A DNA stretch of 64,000 bases from Cycas panzhihuaensis (Eukaryota > Cycadophyta). Under the pieces are notes generated by a model. The model was not told the origin of the DNA. It saw only the letters and a list, made by a program, of their open reading frames with translations, and made no database searches. This document shows, piece after piece, positions 10,906 through 22,824 of the stretch. How positions within the stretch are numbered: position 1 is the first letter of the stretch; each line of letters begins with the position of its first letter. The translations under genes and the position numbers were made by a program. The stretch covers positions 31,627,741 through 31,691,740 of the forward strand of contig CM041465.1 in the NCBI GenBank assembly GCA_023213395.1. Direction: 5' to 3'.

Positions 10906-12360
10906 AGACATAGGAGAGAATCCTTTTGACAACGTTCAAAATAATGAGAATTGGTTCATAGATTTGGGCACATCAAATCACATGATAGGAAGAAATGATT
11001 GGTTTGAAAATCTTCAACCATACCCTATCAATAAATCAGTAGAACTAGAAGATAGTTCTTTTCTATGTATCAAAGGGAAAGGAACTATAGCCATAAAAAC
11101 AAATAATAAAATCAAGAAAATTGGAAATGTCTTATATGTTTTTGGCTTAAAGAAGAATCTCCTCTCTATATCTCAATTGAGAAAGAAAACGCTTCGCACT
11201 ATATTTGATGAAGATGGTAAATGTTTCATTTATGACATGAAACAAAATGGCCTTATAATTGTTGAAAAAATAGAGACTGATAATTTGTATAAATTGATCT
11301 CCTCTCTTGTTCAACCTTCTTATGTTCACTCTCTAGCTATTCACAACTCAATCAATGTAATAGGAAAAAACACAATAGGATCAACTCCTCAAGATAACTT
11401 AACAGAAAAAATCTCTACTCATGTTCATTCTCTAGCCACTCACTACTCAAATAATGAATTGTGGCATTTACGGTATGGTCACATTGCAAATACCAGATTA
11501 GAAATGCTTAAAAGGTTGAATATGGTAAACGGCCTACTTGATATCTCTTTCAATTCCTCTATTTGTGAAAGTTGCATTTTGGCAAAACATCACAGGTCGC
11601 CATTTCAAGAAAGCCCTTGGAAATTTCGAGAGAAATTGGAGTTAATTCATAATGACATATGTGGGCCGATCACACCGACTTCTATTAATGGAAAAAGGTA
11701 TTTTCTCATCTTTATTAATGATTATACCGAGAAAAGTTGGGTTTATTTTATTTTTAGCAAGTCTGAAGCATTAGAGACTTTTAAAGAATTCAAAGCTCAA
11801 GTTGAATTAGAAAGTGGAATAAGACCAAAATTCTTAGAACAGATGGAGGAGGGGAATATGTCTGAAATGTTTTTCACCATTTCTACAAAATGCATGGAAT
11901 TCATAGGGAACTTACCACCCCTTATACTCCTTAATCAAATGGGGTAGTAGAAAGGATGAATAGAACTATGACTAAGATGGGCAGATACATATTGAAAGAA
12001 AAAAATGTATCTAACTCATATTGGTCGAAGCTGTTAACATAGTTGTCCATCTCATAAATAGCAGTCCAACATAGGTCCTTGAAACACTAACTCCATAAGA
12101 GAGTTGAAAAGGTAGAAAACCCGATGTAAGTCATCTTAGAGTCTTTGGTGACACAACTTATCTTCACATTCCTACTTAAAAGAGATCTAAGCTAGATGAC
12201 AGAAGCACTAAATGTATTTTAACGGGGTATAGTGAAAAATCCAAGGTCTACAAGTGTATAGATCCAAAAAATAACAAAGTCTATGTTAGCATAGATGTTA
12301 CGTTTGAAGAAACATCAACAAAAAATGACCAACCTCATATCTCTCAAAATCTAATTCTTT
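10906..12360 (+). pseudogene. Copia I protease and integrase
   Basis: Gag and the nucleocapsid are missing. The protease motif reads FIDLGTSNHM, where functional copies have DSGAS. The pre-integrase domain and zinc region follow (WHLRYGH at about 11462, CESCILAK at about 11570). The first catalytic Asp is present (HNDICGP). The second (RTDGGGEY near 11835) and the Glu (GVVERMNRT near 11941) are readable only after a one-base frame change. Frequent stops follow to 12360. Confidence 0.88.
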
Positions 12361-14150
12361 TTTAGGAACCAATAAAAGAACCTATACTCTAAAAAGAAGA
12401 TATATCTGACAAAAGTGACCAAGAAGAAGACACTCCAAGAGAAGATAGCACTTCAACAAAATCTACCTCCGAAAAAGACAATGAAAATTTTTCAAGAGAA
12501 ATTTTTCAAAAGAAACTTCCAAAGTGGTACTTGAAGACCGTAGAAGAATCAAAAGGAGATGTTTTTGAACAAAAAACGAGATCTCAAAGGCATCAAACCA
12601 TGGTTTGCACTGTAGAACTGTAGAATTATGATGAATCTTCTAACAATTCTGAATGGCAAAAAGCAATGGACACAAAAATGAAGGCAACAGATAAAAATAA
12701 TACATGGAAACTTGTTCTTCCATAAAGGGATAATCTAGTTGTAAGTTGTAAATGGGTCTATAAAGTCAAGGAAAAGTCAGATGTAAGTATTAAAAAATTT
12801 AAGGCAAAGTTAGTAGCCAAAGGCTATACTCAAACTATAGGAATCGATTATAAGGAAACATTCTCTCCAGTGGCAAAATTAATAATAGTCAAAACTGTTA
12901 TTGCAATGGTAACATATTTTGGATGGAAGACCATTCAACTAGATGCAAAAAGTGCCTTTTTAAATGGAGACTTGGATGATGTATGTATGGAACAACCTCT
13001 TGGGTATACAAAGAAAGGTGAAGAACATCTAGCATGCAAATTAAAAAAGGCATTATACAAATTGAAGCAAGCACCTCGAGCATGATATGCAAAATTAGAT
13101 CATCATCTCAGATAGAATGGTTTCAACAAGTGCAAATCAAACCCAAACCTGTATACAAAAATTCAAAAACATGGTTTAATCACCATAATTGTTGTATATG
13201 TAGATGATATGATTACTATAGGCAACGATCAAGAATCAATTGATTGGGTAAAAACTCAAATGGAAAATGAGTTTGAAATGACATATATGAGCCTCTTACA
13301 TTATTCGGTTGGCATTGAAGTAAATCAAGAAAATAATTCTATTTTTATATCTCAATCAAAATATGTCAAGAATCTACTAAAGAGGTCCAATATGGAAGAC
13401 TATAATGCTTGTACCACTCCAATGAAAACAAGATATGTTCTAACAATAGAAGAAAATAGTCCAAGGGTAAATGAAACTCTATACAAGCAACCTGTTGGAA
13501 GTCTCATCCATCTAATAGCAACTAGACCAAATATATCATATTCTGTTGGAGTAGTTGCCAAATACATGTATGCTCCAAAGGTTGTCCCTTAGAATGCAAC
13601 TAAAAGAATTTTAAGATATGTCAAAGGTACTTTAGATCTTGGATTAAATTATACCAAAGCTATTGATTTCAAATTAAGAGGTTATAGTGACTTAGATTGG
13701 GTTGGAGATCAACAAGAAAGAAAGTCTACATTTGGATATTACTTCACCTTGGGATCAACAATAATATGCTATAGCAGTAAAAAAACAACCAACAATGGCC
13801 CTATCGTCAACAGAAGCAGAATACAAAGCAGAAATAAGTGCTACCTGTGAAACAATATGGCTAAAGCAACTACTTAAGGATTTAAGGCAATAAACCTCTA
13901 AATCAACTACAATATTTTGTGACAACCATAGTGTTGCCAAAGTTGACCAAAAACCTTCCGTTCATGCAAGAACAAAACACATTAAAGTTCATCATCATTT
14001 TGTCCAAGAGAAGGTTCAAGCTAAAGAAATCAATCTTCAATACTATAGCAATGAACTTCAGCAAGCTGATATTTTTACCAAGCCATTACCAAAAGAAAAG
14101 TTCTAGCATCTTCGAAGTTTGGTAGGAGTCCAAAACAAAGGATAAAACAT
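12361..14150 (+). pseudogene. Copia I reverse transcriptase and RNase H
   Basis: The sequence is degenerate but keeps the copia blocks: KKLPKWYLKTVEES (about 12515), KWVYKVKEKSD, LDAKSAFLNGDLDD (12950), LKQAPRA followed by a TGA for Trp (13084), and an intact YVDDM at about 13198. RNase H has YSDLDWVGDQQERKST and the ends STEAEYKAE and ARTKHIKVHHHFVQEKV. At least six stops or shifts interrupt it. It ends at the polypurine tract TAAGGGAGGG (14151-14160). Confidence 0.9.
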
Positions 14151-14161
14151 TAAGGGAGGGA

Positions 14162-14437
14162 TATTTATTAAAAAGTTTCCTTTGTTTCCCTTGTTCCAAG
14201 TTCCAGCAAGAGAAAGTATAGAATATTGAAATACTGATGTATTGAAATGTGCATTATGGAAAGGTTTGACCAAGTGATCGGTCCCTCTCAAATCACCTTT
14301 AACCAAATGGTTGGTCCCTCTCATATGATATCTTATACTATATAAGGACATCATCTCTTTATCATGGATCAAGATATATGATATCATCTTGTATTATTTT
14401 TTTTTTTGTTAATAGAATGAATTATTATCGAAGTCCA
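14162..14437 (+). repeat. Probable 3' LTR of copia I
   Basis: Begins just after the polypurine tract. The end is placed at CCAACA before copia J coding sequence resumes. No second copy lies in the window, so both borders are estimates. A TATAAGG stretch near 14340 may be its TATA box. Confidence 0.5.
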
Positions 14438-14439
14438 AC

Positions 14440-14902
14440 AAAATTTGACACCTTCATCATCAAAGAAGAAGCTTCCAAAATGGCACACGGAAACTATGGA
14501 GGACACTGAAAGATTGTTACCTAATTCTGAAGAGAAGTGAAAATAAAAAATGCAACCTTCTGAACAGGAGAATATAGCTCCCATGGCTCATATACTGGAT
14601 TCAAGTGAACCATCCATGGTTGAAGAAGCAATTAAAGAACAAAAGTGGAATGACACTATAGAATCTGAAATCCAAGCTGTCAAGAAAAACCACACATGAG
14701 ATTTGGTCGAATTGTCTATTGGAAAGCATGCAATTGGATGCAAATGGATTTACCAGAAAAAGTTCAAATGGAATGAATCTATAGATAAATACAAAGCTCA
14801 ACTTGTAGTGAAAAGGTTCAAGCAGCTAGATGGGATGGATCACCAAGAAACGTTCACTCCTATTGCAAAAATGAATACCATTCAAATCATTATGGTAATA
14901 GT
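14440..14902 (+). pseudogene. Copia J reverse transcriptase N-terminal fragment
   Basis: The translation shows KKKLPKWHTETMEDTE, a TGA in NHT*DLVEL where Trp is usual, IGCKWIYQKKFKWNE and GMDHQETFTPIAKMNT, i.e. the start of a copia polymerase. It stops where LTR K begins, so K inserted in or recombined with J. Nothing downstream continues this frame. Confidence 0.82.
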
Positions 14903-15427
14903 TGTTAGACCTTATGTTTAAGTGTTAAGTCAATGTACTTTATATTGTAATATTATGCACTTTAGGTAAGGGTACTTTACCACCCAATGTGATAAAGTAC
15001 ACACCCATATTCTTTCTAGTGACATAGTGTTGCGACTTGAGGGTCAATGTACCCCTCATGCACTTTTGCACATGTGAGTGCACATTGGTCAAGGCGTGCA
15101 TGTTTGACACTTGTCAAACATGTAGTCTCCTAAGATTCCTCCTCCTCCTCTATATATTAAGACCATTTCTCATGTAGAGCATGAGAGTGAGATGTATTGT
15201 ATGGTTGTGTTGCTCATTGGAATACAAGCAAATCTTGTTATTTGGAGATAGGAAGAATTCCTACTCCCCCATTGCTAGTGTTTTCATATGCTTGAGTTTA
15301 TGCATGCTTTGTTGTTTGTCCTTTTAGTGCTATTGATTTGATGTTAATCATCTGAATCTCTTAGCACACCCTCTCCAAGTGATCCTAGGTTGTCTTTATA
15401 ATATTAGAGCACATATCACCTTCAACA
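14903..15427 (+). repeat. 5' LTR K
   Basis: 525 bp from TGTTAGACC to TTCAACA, followed two bases later by a tRNA-iMet-type primer site, which sets the right border. TATATATTAAG near 15153 fits a TATA box. No second copy lies in the window. Confidence 0.75.
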
Positions 15428-15429
15428 TT

Positions 15430-15441
15430 TGGTATCAAAGC
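15430..15441 (+). promoter_or_regulatory. Primer binding site of K
   Basis: TGGTATCAAAGC, one mismatch from the tRNA-iMet complement TGGTATCAGAGC. Confidence 0.8.
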
Positions 15442-16585
15442 AAATTGGAGAGCAGTATTTGTTGTTTGCAGGTTTGAGGTAGTACACCAAACCCTTGATG
15501 ACGACCTTCGCTCTCCGAAGGCGATCCGAGGCTATTTTTGGTCTTAACACTACTTTTCATTTTAGAAGTATTTTAAAAGCTAAAAATTAATAAATTTATT
15601 TTCTAAATTTCTTTTTTAGGATCATCTTGTATTTGCAACTAGGGAAATAGAGAGAAATGATTGTTTTACTCTATTTTCTGCATCATAAAAATTATTTTGC
15701 AAAGTATTTTCTCACAAAATTTGCAAGATCACCCTGTATTGGCTTCAAACTAAGTACACTTGCTCATTCTCTGTCAAAGATAGCACCTAGGTGACTCCAC
15801 ACTAAAGTTAGGCAGATTTTCCACTAATCTGGGCGAATTTATCAAAGAAAAAAATTGTTTTTCATTTATTGCTACCTACTGGCTCATTTTGAAGTTCACT
15901 GCATATGCTCTTGCCCTGGTTGTACTCATTTTAGTGAGAAATTCCACTTACAAAGGCGATTTTTTGCTCCTAGTTGCCGTCTAAGCTCCCACTATTTATG
16001 CGCCCATCTAAATGGTCAAACTGCTCGTGCTCACTCCAAAATGCATCAATTGCAATGAAAATCAACAAGGATCATTGTTGGGGCTAAGAATCGTCCCTTT
16101 GAAATCTCGTCTCGATTTGCACTTCCTTCGAAGAAATTGAACTGCCTAAGCACTTGATTTTGCTCTGCCAACCGCAAATCGATTTTTCTTATAAAAATCT
16201 CAATTTCAAACTATTAAAAGCTAACTTTATGATATATCATTTGGCATATACCAAAATATTCCTTTTTTAATAAAAAGTTTATTTCGTAAAGTTTGTCTTT
16301 TTAAAGTAATTTTAATCATGTTTCATCATTTTTTAAAGCAATTTTTTTTTTTTTTTTTTTTTTGAGTTCAATTAACACTTAAAAAAAAATTGAAAGTGTG
16401 TTATTTGACTCAAAAATTAGTGATTTGACTCATTTTTGTACTTTTTCGTTAAAAGTTCACATTGTACAAGCACTATTAAGGCTCCCAATAAGGTGTCCTC
16501 TTAGTCCTAATCATAAAAAAGGGCTAAAAATCACTCATTTTAATACAAAAAATCACCTTCTTTTGGTGTGCGTTAGGACTATTTT
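15442..16585 (+). other. Non-coding internal region of K
   Basis: No open frame longer than about 70 codons and no retroelement motif. It is AT-rich, with a run of about 20 T near 16344. The structure resembles a long untranslated leader. It is cut by element L at 16586. Confidence 0.5.
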
Positions 16586-17141
16586 TGTAGCATTCCCAAA
16601 ATAAAATAAATTAAGTTTTATAAAATAATTTATTATTATAAAGTCAATTTTTAGGAGGAATAAAGGAAGAATTAATTATTATAATTCATTATAAAGTTAG
16701 ATTTTTTGGGGGAAAGGTAAACGTTGTGTTTTTAAGGTTACAAATAGAGAAACCTTATTCATTTGTAAAACTATCTAGAAGAATTTTGTATATTGGTAAA
16801 ATGGCTTCGTGCCATTAAGGCCTTATGCCTGCTAGAGGATTGCGCCTGGCTCAAAGAGGGTTGTTGTTGATGGACACTTTTTATCAGGATCTGTTATTCA
16901 ATTATTTATCATTTATTATTATATCAATGTATGAATGATATGTATCTCTATTGAGTCATGTTTTTATGAGAGTTTACTACTAAAATTATATTCTATCCAT
17001 TGTGAAAATATTGAGAAGTACTATTGTAATCTGCTAGCATTATTGTCTGGATAAATATTAGGTGGTGAATGCCCATAAATATCCTATTATCTATTGGAAT
17101 ATTGCTTCTATATGTTGTGTTTTCCTATTGAGTCCACTATA
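16586..17141 (+). repeat. 5' LTR of L
   Basis: Starts TGTAGCATTCCC; ends CCACTATA where the 3' LTR has CTACTACA. The TATA box of the 3' LTR is mutated here to TACAAATAG. Confidence 0.93.
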
Positions 17142-17143
17142 AG

Positions 17144-17155
17144 TGGTATCAAAGC
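17144..17155 (+). promoter_or_regulatory. Primer binding site of L
   Basis: TGGTATCAAAGC, two bases after the LTR; one mismatch from the tRNA-iMet complement. Confidence 0.85.
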
Positions 17156-18380
17156 CAAACCAAAACCATTTGGAATGAATAAATACCTACATTTCTGTGG
17201 AGGACAACCAAAGAAATAAATCACTGTAGATTGAAGAAATTGGAATTGTCCAAATCATTACCATCCAAGTCTGATATTGATCGTCAAAACTGTCCAAATC
17301 ATTGCCAACCAAGTCTGAAATTAGTTATCCATCATCAAGAAGGATATCGGTGACAATCACAGTGCAAGGGTTTAAATAGGATTGGCCCAAAAGAAAGCAA
17401 CATAGACTGGTTAGCAAGCATATCTAAGAAGTAGCAGGCACTGTTCATCTCACGACCATAACCATTTCAGAGGATCAAGTGGAAAATCGTAGATCTTTGC
17501 AGACTACAGAGGAGGAGAGAGTCAACTAAGAGAATAAAAAATCTCCACGAATTTCAAGCGAGGACATCTTTACATATCGTGTTTGAGCCATTCATTCTCC
17601 ACATCATGAGAGGCGATAGACGAAGACAGACACACCGATTAAGAGGACACGACAAGATAATTCTAGTGCGTAGATCATCTCTGCAAACACCCATCTTTGT
17701 GCAAGTCAAAATGGAGATAAATGAAAAGGCTTATTATCACAGAGATATTGCGCACTTATTAACATAGAATGCAATAGAAGCCTGTTGAAGAATCTCCCTC
17801 ACAAAGGATTAGTCCATAAGTTGTGGTGCAAGGCTTGATCGATTTACAATCTATCTCGACTTATCCCCATGGCATAACAGCTTATCTTCCATCTTCAGTT
17901 TGATGAGGCAACGACGAAGTAGACCAGGCACATGAGAAGAGGCGAGCTCTCATTACCTGTCATGGAAATCTGCACCAGCCCCCATTACGCATTTGTCAAC
18001 ATTAACCTGCGCATGGAGAAAAAATTTTTATCCTAAGTTTTTCTATATTTTTAGAGTTTGTCGTTAGCCCCCCTAGAGTTAAATTGGAGGTCGCATGCAA
18101 AAACCATAAGACCAAGGGCTAAAATTCAACAAAGGCTCAAAACTTTTTTATATTTTATATTTTTATTTTTTTCAATTTCATCTTTCAAATAGAGTAGCTG
18201 GATGATTTTGTCCATATCTCTTGCTATAGGTGTCAGATTGCAGTGCCATCTAAACCATTGGGTTCTTGGTTCATAGACAATAGTAACAAGTGGTCATATG
18301 TGATAGTTTAGACCAGTAGAAGATATTGATTTCAATCATTGAAGTGCATCCTTCATTGAGTAAGAAAATAGAGACAAATT
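17156..18380 (+). other. Leader of L without recognisable coding sequence
   Basis: About 1.2 kb. A 62-codon frame at 17579 has no recognisable motif and no counterpart in element N, which lacks this leader altogether. It could be an untranslated packaging leader or captured sequence. Confidence 0.5.
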
Positions 18381-20010
18381 TTTTAATCTAAAGGATTGCG
18401 ATGACATTAAAAAATAGATAGAAGATTTCAAATTCACATCCGATACAGTATTTGATGAGTATGGATAATTCTTAGAAATGATACTAGATGGATAAGCTCA
18501 TGATTGATTTATTAATTGGACTAAAGAACCCTTCCTATGGTACCAATTTTTAGACGCAGCTGTCGCAGCTTTTGAGAGGTAGAAGCAAGATAAAATTCAA
18601 GTAGGGAGAACCCTTCCATATAACAAAATGGTGAACCAACCATCAGAAACAGTAGCAATTGTATCCAAGTGCGTTGATACAGCAAGGAGGTAGCTCAGAT
18701 CAATAGTATTATAGATCATATTAAAAGGAATATTTAGCAACTTACAACTATAGTCATGGGGAGACCAAAAGATATAGGCCCATCTGGCTAGCAAAAATCA
18801 GAGGAACACACGAGAAGAAGAAACTATTAATAAAGAGAGCCCAAAAACTTTGCAGGAGCTAGAACAAGAACCAGTCCACAAGGAACACCACGGTTACACA
18901 AAAGACTTGAAGCAGGCACATGATAGAAGAATTGCAAATCAAGATTAAGGAAAAGACTCAAGGTGAAGTTACACAGGAGTAACACAAAGATAAGGAAGAA
19001 CAAGTGAAAGAATGGCTAGATTTTGAAGAAGAATCTCCACAAACTTCATGCAAGGTACTCATTGAATTTACATTGCACATGCACATTTCGTTTGGTAGTT
19101 GCATATGTCCTCTTTCATTCCCTAATTCAATGGCAGTAGAAAAGCCTTCTTTTTCTTAATCCATAGTTAGCCATACTCCTAATCCCCTTAAGTCTACTTT
19201 TTTCGTAGGCCAAATCCCAATTCCCCTTTGCAACCCTGGTTCATCTCTTTACTTATGTACTCCACAACCTATAGATCATCCTCAACAGGATATTCTAGAA
19301 CTTCAATCCATTCATTAGGTTTCATCACTTAATATTACCTCCTACAGAACCCCACCTCATCTTTCTCAATCCTCTTCATTTCCATACTACCAATATTGTT
19401 TTTTTCCATTAAATATTTTATTTTGTCTTAATATCATTTCTAAAAACGTGTTCAAATCTTTTTTTTTATAAAGAATGTCTATTACTAATCCCTCATCCAT
19501 CTTTCTTTCCCAAGAAATATTACGATCCAACAAAATCTGCACAAATTCTCATCTTCATCCAAGGCAGATTCCAAATTTTATCCTTTCTTCTTATGCCTTC
19601 AAAGCTATGCCTAATCTCAGTTCATAATCCCATCTCTTCTTTTCTTTTTTACGATAAGTAGTCATCAATCCATGACCCTAACGATCAATTCTTTTCACAA
19701 AATCTTCACTTCACTTTCCATAAACCATCCCATATAGATATAAAATGTACAAACACAAGGCAAGACTAAGACGAGGCATCTTAGACACCTTACAGGTCGT
19801 AGGATCCTTCCAAAATAGAACAAGATATAGCTTGTACTTGGCTCCAGCAACAAACATCAGCAAATTCAAGATGCCTACTAGCAAAGTCCCACAAAAAATG
19901 CAAGATCGAGCCAAATCTTTATGACATACAAGATCTAACTAGTGGTGGCTAGAAGATTAAACCAAGCTACAAGCAATTTTTGATACTTCGAGGGCAAAAT
20001 ATCATTTTAA
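18381..20010 (+). pseudogene. Decayed gag-like frame of L, homologous to N
   Basis: Reading through stops gives IEDFKFTSDTVFDEYG, FINWTKEPFLWYQFLDAA (about 18505-18560), then LHMHISFGSCICPLSFPNSM and FFVGQIPIPLCNP (about 19071-19257). All have clear counterparts in element N. Further on, a stretch matching N's 3' part (IKPSYKQFLILRG, about 19955) runs to the polypurine tract. At least eight stops interrupt it, several where N has Trp or Arg. The N-terminal half has the aromatic-rich helical look of retroelement Gag, but I cannot assign it to a named family. Confidence 0.75.
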
Positions 20011-20022
20011 GGGGAGGAGAAT
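20011..20022 (+). promoter_or_regulatory. Polypurine tract of L
   Basis: GGGGAGGAGA then AT before the 3' LTR. The preceding ATACTTCGAGGGC is shared with the 3' end of N. Confidence 0.85.
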
Positions 20023-20592
20023 TGTAGCATTCCCAAAATAAAAGAAGTCAGTTTTTATAAAAGAACTTATTATTATAAAGCCAATTTTTAGGAGGAATAA
20101 AAGAAAAATTAATTATTATAATTCATTATGAAGTTGGATTTTTGGAGGGAAAGGTAAAAGTTGAGTTTTTAAGGCTATAAATAGAGAAGCTTTATTTGTT
20201 TGTAAAACAGTCTTGGAGAATTCTATATATTGGTAAAATAGCTTCATGCCATTGAGGCCTCGTGCCTGATCGAGGATTGTGCCCATCTCGAAGAGGGTTG
20301 CCGTTGTTGGACACTTTATATTAGGTTCTGTTATTCAATTACTTAATATTTATTGTCTCATTTATTATTGTATCAATGTATGAATAATATGTATCTCTAC
20401 TGAGTCATATTTTTATAAGGGTTTATTGTTGAAATTATATTCTATCCATTGTGAAAATATTGAGAAATACTATTATAATCTGCTAGCATTATTGTCTGGA
20501 TAAATATTATTTGAGGTGAATGTCCGTAAATATCCTGTTATCTACTGGAATATTTCATTTGTCTATTGTGTTTTTTTATTGAGTCTACTACA
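20023..20592 (+). repeat. 3' LTR of L
   Basis: 570 bp, TGTAGCATTCCC to CTACTACA, with an intact TATA box TATAAATAG at 20176-20184. Flanked on the right by the ATTTT duplication. Confidence 0.94.
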
Positions 20593-20649
20593 ATTTTAAA
20601 GTCCTAACATCTTCTCGGTGGCATGTACATTTGGCACAAGTAATTAAAT

Positions 20650-21590
20650 TAAGCCTTAAGTTGTTGTTTTTGCACTTAAATAAGGTCAACAATCTGTTTG
20701 CCTTTATCAAGAGGTAGATGGATGAATGTTTGTTCCACCTCATTGTTATCCTCAACAAATATAACATCTCTTGATCTATGCATTTTATTTACAATGGGGT
20801 CATACACTATATATGCTTTGCTGCCAATAGAGTAACCAATGAAAAAGAATTTTAGACTTTTAAATTCGTCTAATTCCCACCTTTGTTGTTGGAGAATGTG
20901 CATATATGCAATGCACGCAAAAGTGCACAAATCGTTAACGTTTGGCTTTTTGACAAACCAAGCCTCCTATGGTGTCATATCGGTGATTGTTGTTGTAGAA
21001 CTCCTATTGGAAACATAAGTTGTTGTATGAAATGCATAAAAGTGGAAAGCGGCCCTTTGCGTGCATCATGGCTTTGGATTTGTTTGCCAAAGCCCTATTC
21101 ATTCTCTCAACTACTCCATTTTGTTGAAGTGTGTATGGAGCAGCAAGTTGTCTCTTAATCCCATAATATTGCAGAACTACTTGAAGTCCCTTGAAGTAAA
21201 TTCACCACCACTGTCAGATCGTAATATTTTGATTGGCAGATCTAATTCATTCTCCACAACAAGTTTGAATTCTTTGAATTTGTCCAATGCTTCAGATTTT
21301 TGTTTGATAAAATAAACCCAAACTTTGTATGAGAAGTCATCAATGAAGGTGATATAATATAGTGCGCCTCCAAAAAATGGTGTGGACATGGATTCACATA
21401 AATCTATATGTATCAGTTGTAATGGTTGTGATGCATGCCATGCTTTACCTTTTGAAAAGGGCTCCCAATGTTGTTTCCCTATTATAGAAGCTTCACAAAG
21501 GCATTTTGATGCCGAAACCTTTAGAAGCTCAAACACCATGTTTCTATTAAACATCATTTTGATGTTGCCTAGGTTCAAGTGACCTAGCCT
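20650..21590 (-). pseudogene. Copia M integrase
   Basis: The minus strand carries HIDLCESM and ILRSDSGGEF (first two catalytic Asp) and a C-terminal stretch KFFFIGYSIGSKAYIVYDP. The part with the catalytic Glu (about 20930-21170) is frame-shifted. No polymerase or RNase H follows to the left, so the 3' half of the element is lost. Confidence 0.85.
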
Positions 21591-22562
21591 ATTGTGCCAA
21601 ACCTATTCTTTTGTCAATGGTTGTGAAAACATATGCTGGTGAGGTATCAAGTGTAATATTTGATACATCTAATTTGTAAAGTCCATGGTCTTCACAACCA
21701 ATGACAACCACCTGATCATGTATTTCCCACCTTTAAACAAAACACGCATCTATTGCTTATCCAATTGGCTAACAGATAGTGGGCTTTTGTGCATTGAAGA
21801 ACCAAGTAAACATCACCTATGGAAAATATAGAAGCAGGGTGATTTGGTGAGTGGAAAGAGGCAATTTTGCCAATTCTAGATATTTGAGCAATCTCATTGT
21901 TGCCAAAAGTGACTGTTTTCCCTTTACCTTTTGCAATGTCATAGAACAAATCCCCATCACTAGTCATATGATGAAATGCTCCTAAATCAATAATCCACGT
22001 GGTGTCACTATTTGTGGTATGATAGGCACAAAACAATTTATCATCATTTGCAAATTGATTGGTCTGGCATTGATTGCCACCTCTAAATGCCCCCCTTCCT
22101 CTATAATCTCCTCAAAATGCATGTCAGTCTGACGTTTTTGGCACTCTAGTTGAATGTGGCCCATTTTGCCACAATAATGACAAATAATATTCTTGGCTTT
22201 TAATGTGCCAAGATTAAGATTCCCAAATTGTTTGTTGATATTTTGTTTGGGAGTGTGTTTGTCCTTGTACTTGGCTATGAACACTCCTAATGTGGATACC
22301 TCATCCTAATGATAGTAGATTTGCTCCTCTCGTAGTAAAAGACTTTCAAGTTGATTGAAAGTCATTGTACCAAGTGTGCCTCCTCATGTCATTAATGAAA
22401 TGAAGTCATTGTACTTCAATGGCAATGCATAAATCGTGGCAGTCATAAGGTCTTCATTTGATGTCAGTTCACCCAATGTGGTCAACTAGTTGTTGATCTC
22501 TTTGATTAGAAACAAAAAAGTCATCATAGGCTCACAAATTTTACAATGAACAACTTTGCTTT
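21591..22562 (-). pseudogene. Copia M Gag, zinc knuckle and protease
   Basis: Reading leftwards: a Gag end (EPMMTFLFLIKEINN, about 22490-22540; TATIYALPLKYNDF), one knuckle CHYCGKMGHIQLEC, and a protease box WIIDLGAFHHMT in which the DSGAS motif has lost both Ser. It is cut at 22562 by the LTR of copia C. Confidence 0.85.
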
Positions 22563-22803
22563 TGTTAAATTAGAAAAGCTAGATGCATCAGAGCTTGATG
22601 AGAGAAAAATAATGAACTCTCTTGAGCATTATGAGAGATAGATTACATATTTATACACAAGGTGTCTAATAACCCATTAGGGTTTTAGACTGACTAACAT
22701 AATATGTTACATTTATGTTTACATCACTTAACATTAACTATTACAAAGTGACAGTTAGATATAATACATTAATATACAAAGGATTCGACATTATATTCTA
22801 ACA
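22563..22803 (-). repeat. 3' LTR of copia C
   Basis: 241 bp, reading TGTTAGAATATAATG... on the minus strand. The preceding AAAAGGGGA (22804-22813) is the polypurine tract. There is no second copy in the window; the left border is set by TG and by the break in copia M Gag. Confidence 0.8.
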
Positions 22804-22824
22804 TCCCCTTTTAATGTCATATCC
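22781..22824 (-). other. Inverted repeat bracketing the polypurine tract of copia C
   Basis: On the minus strand the arms are GGATATGACATTA (22812-22824) and TAATGTCGAATCC (22781-22793), with an 18-nt loop holding the polypurine tract and LTR start. As RNA, 11 Watson-Crick pairs and one G-U pair form, with one mismatch. Outer bases differ from copias F and G. Confidence 0.7.

Larger units (their letters stand above)
16586..20592 (+). mobile_element. Non-autonomous LTR element L, complete
   Basis: 4007 bp with two LTRs (16586-17141 and 20023-20592), a tRNA-iMet-type primer site, a polypurine tract and a perfect 5-bp target duplication ATTTT (16581-16585 and 20593-20597). The 2.9-kb internal region has no protease, polymerase or integrase, but carries a decayed gag-like frame shared with element N. 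Confidence 0.95.

Noticed and set aside
16340-16365. Poly-T run as the tail of a minus-strand LINE or processed pseudogene
   Set aside because: No endonuclease or polymerase frame and no target duplication nearby.
17579-17767. 62-residue frame in the leader of L
   Set aside because: Short, no motif, no counterpart in N.
21982-22036. Overlapping Gag and protease frames of copia M as a programmed frameshift
   Set aside because: The element is heavily decayed with many shifts; no slippery site stands out, so decay is the simpler reading.
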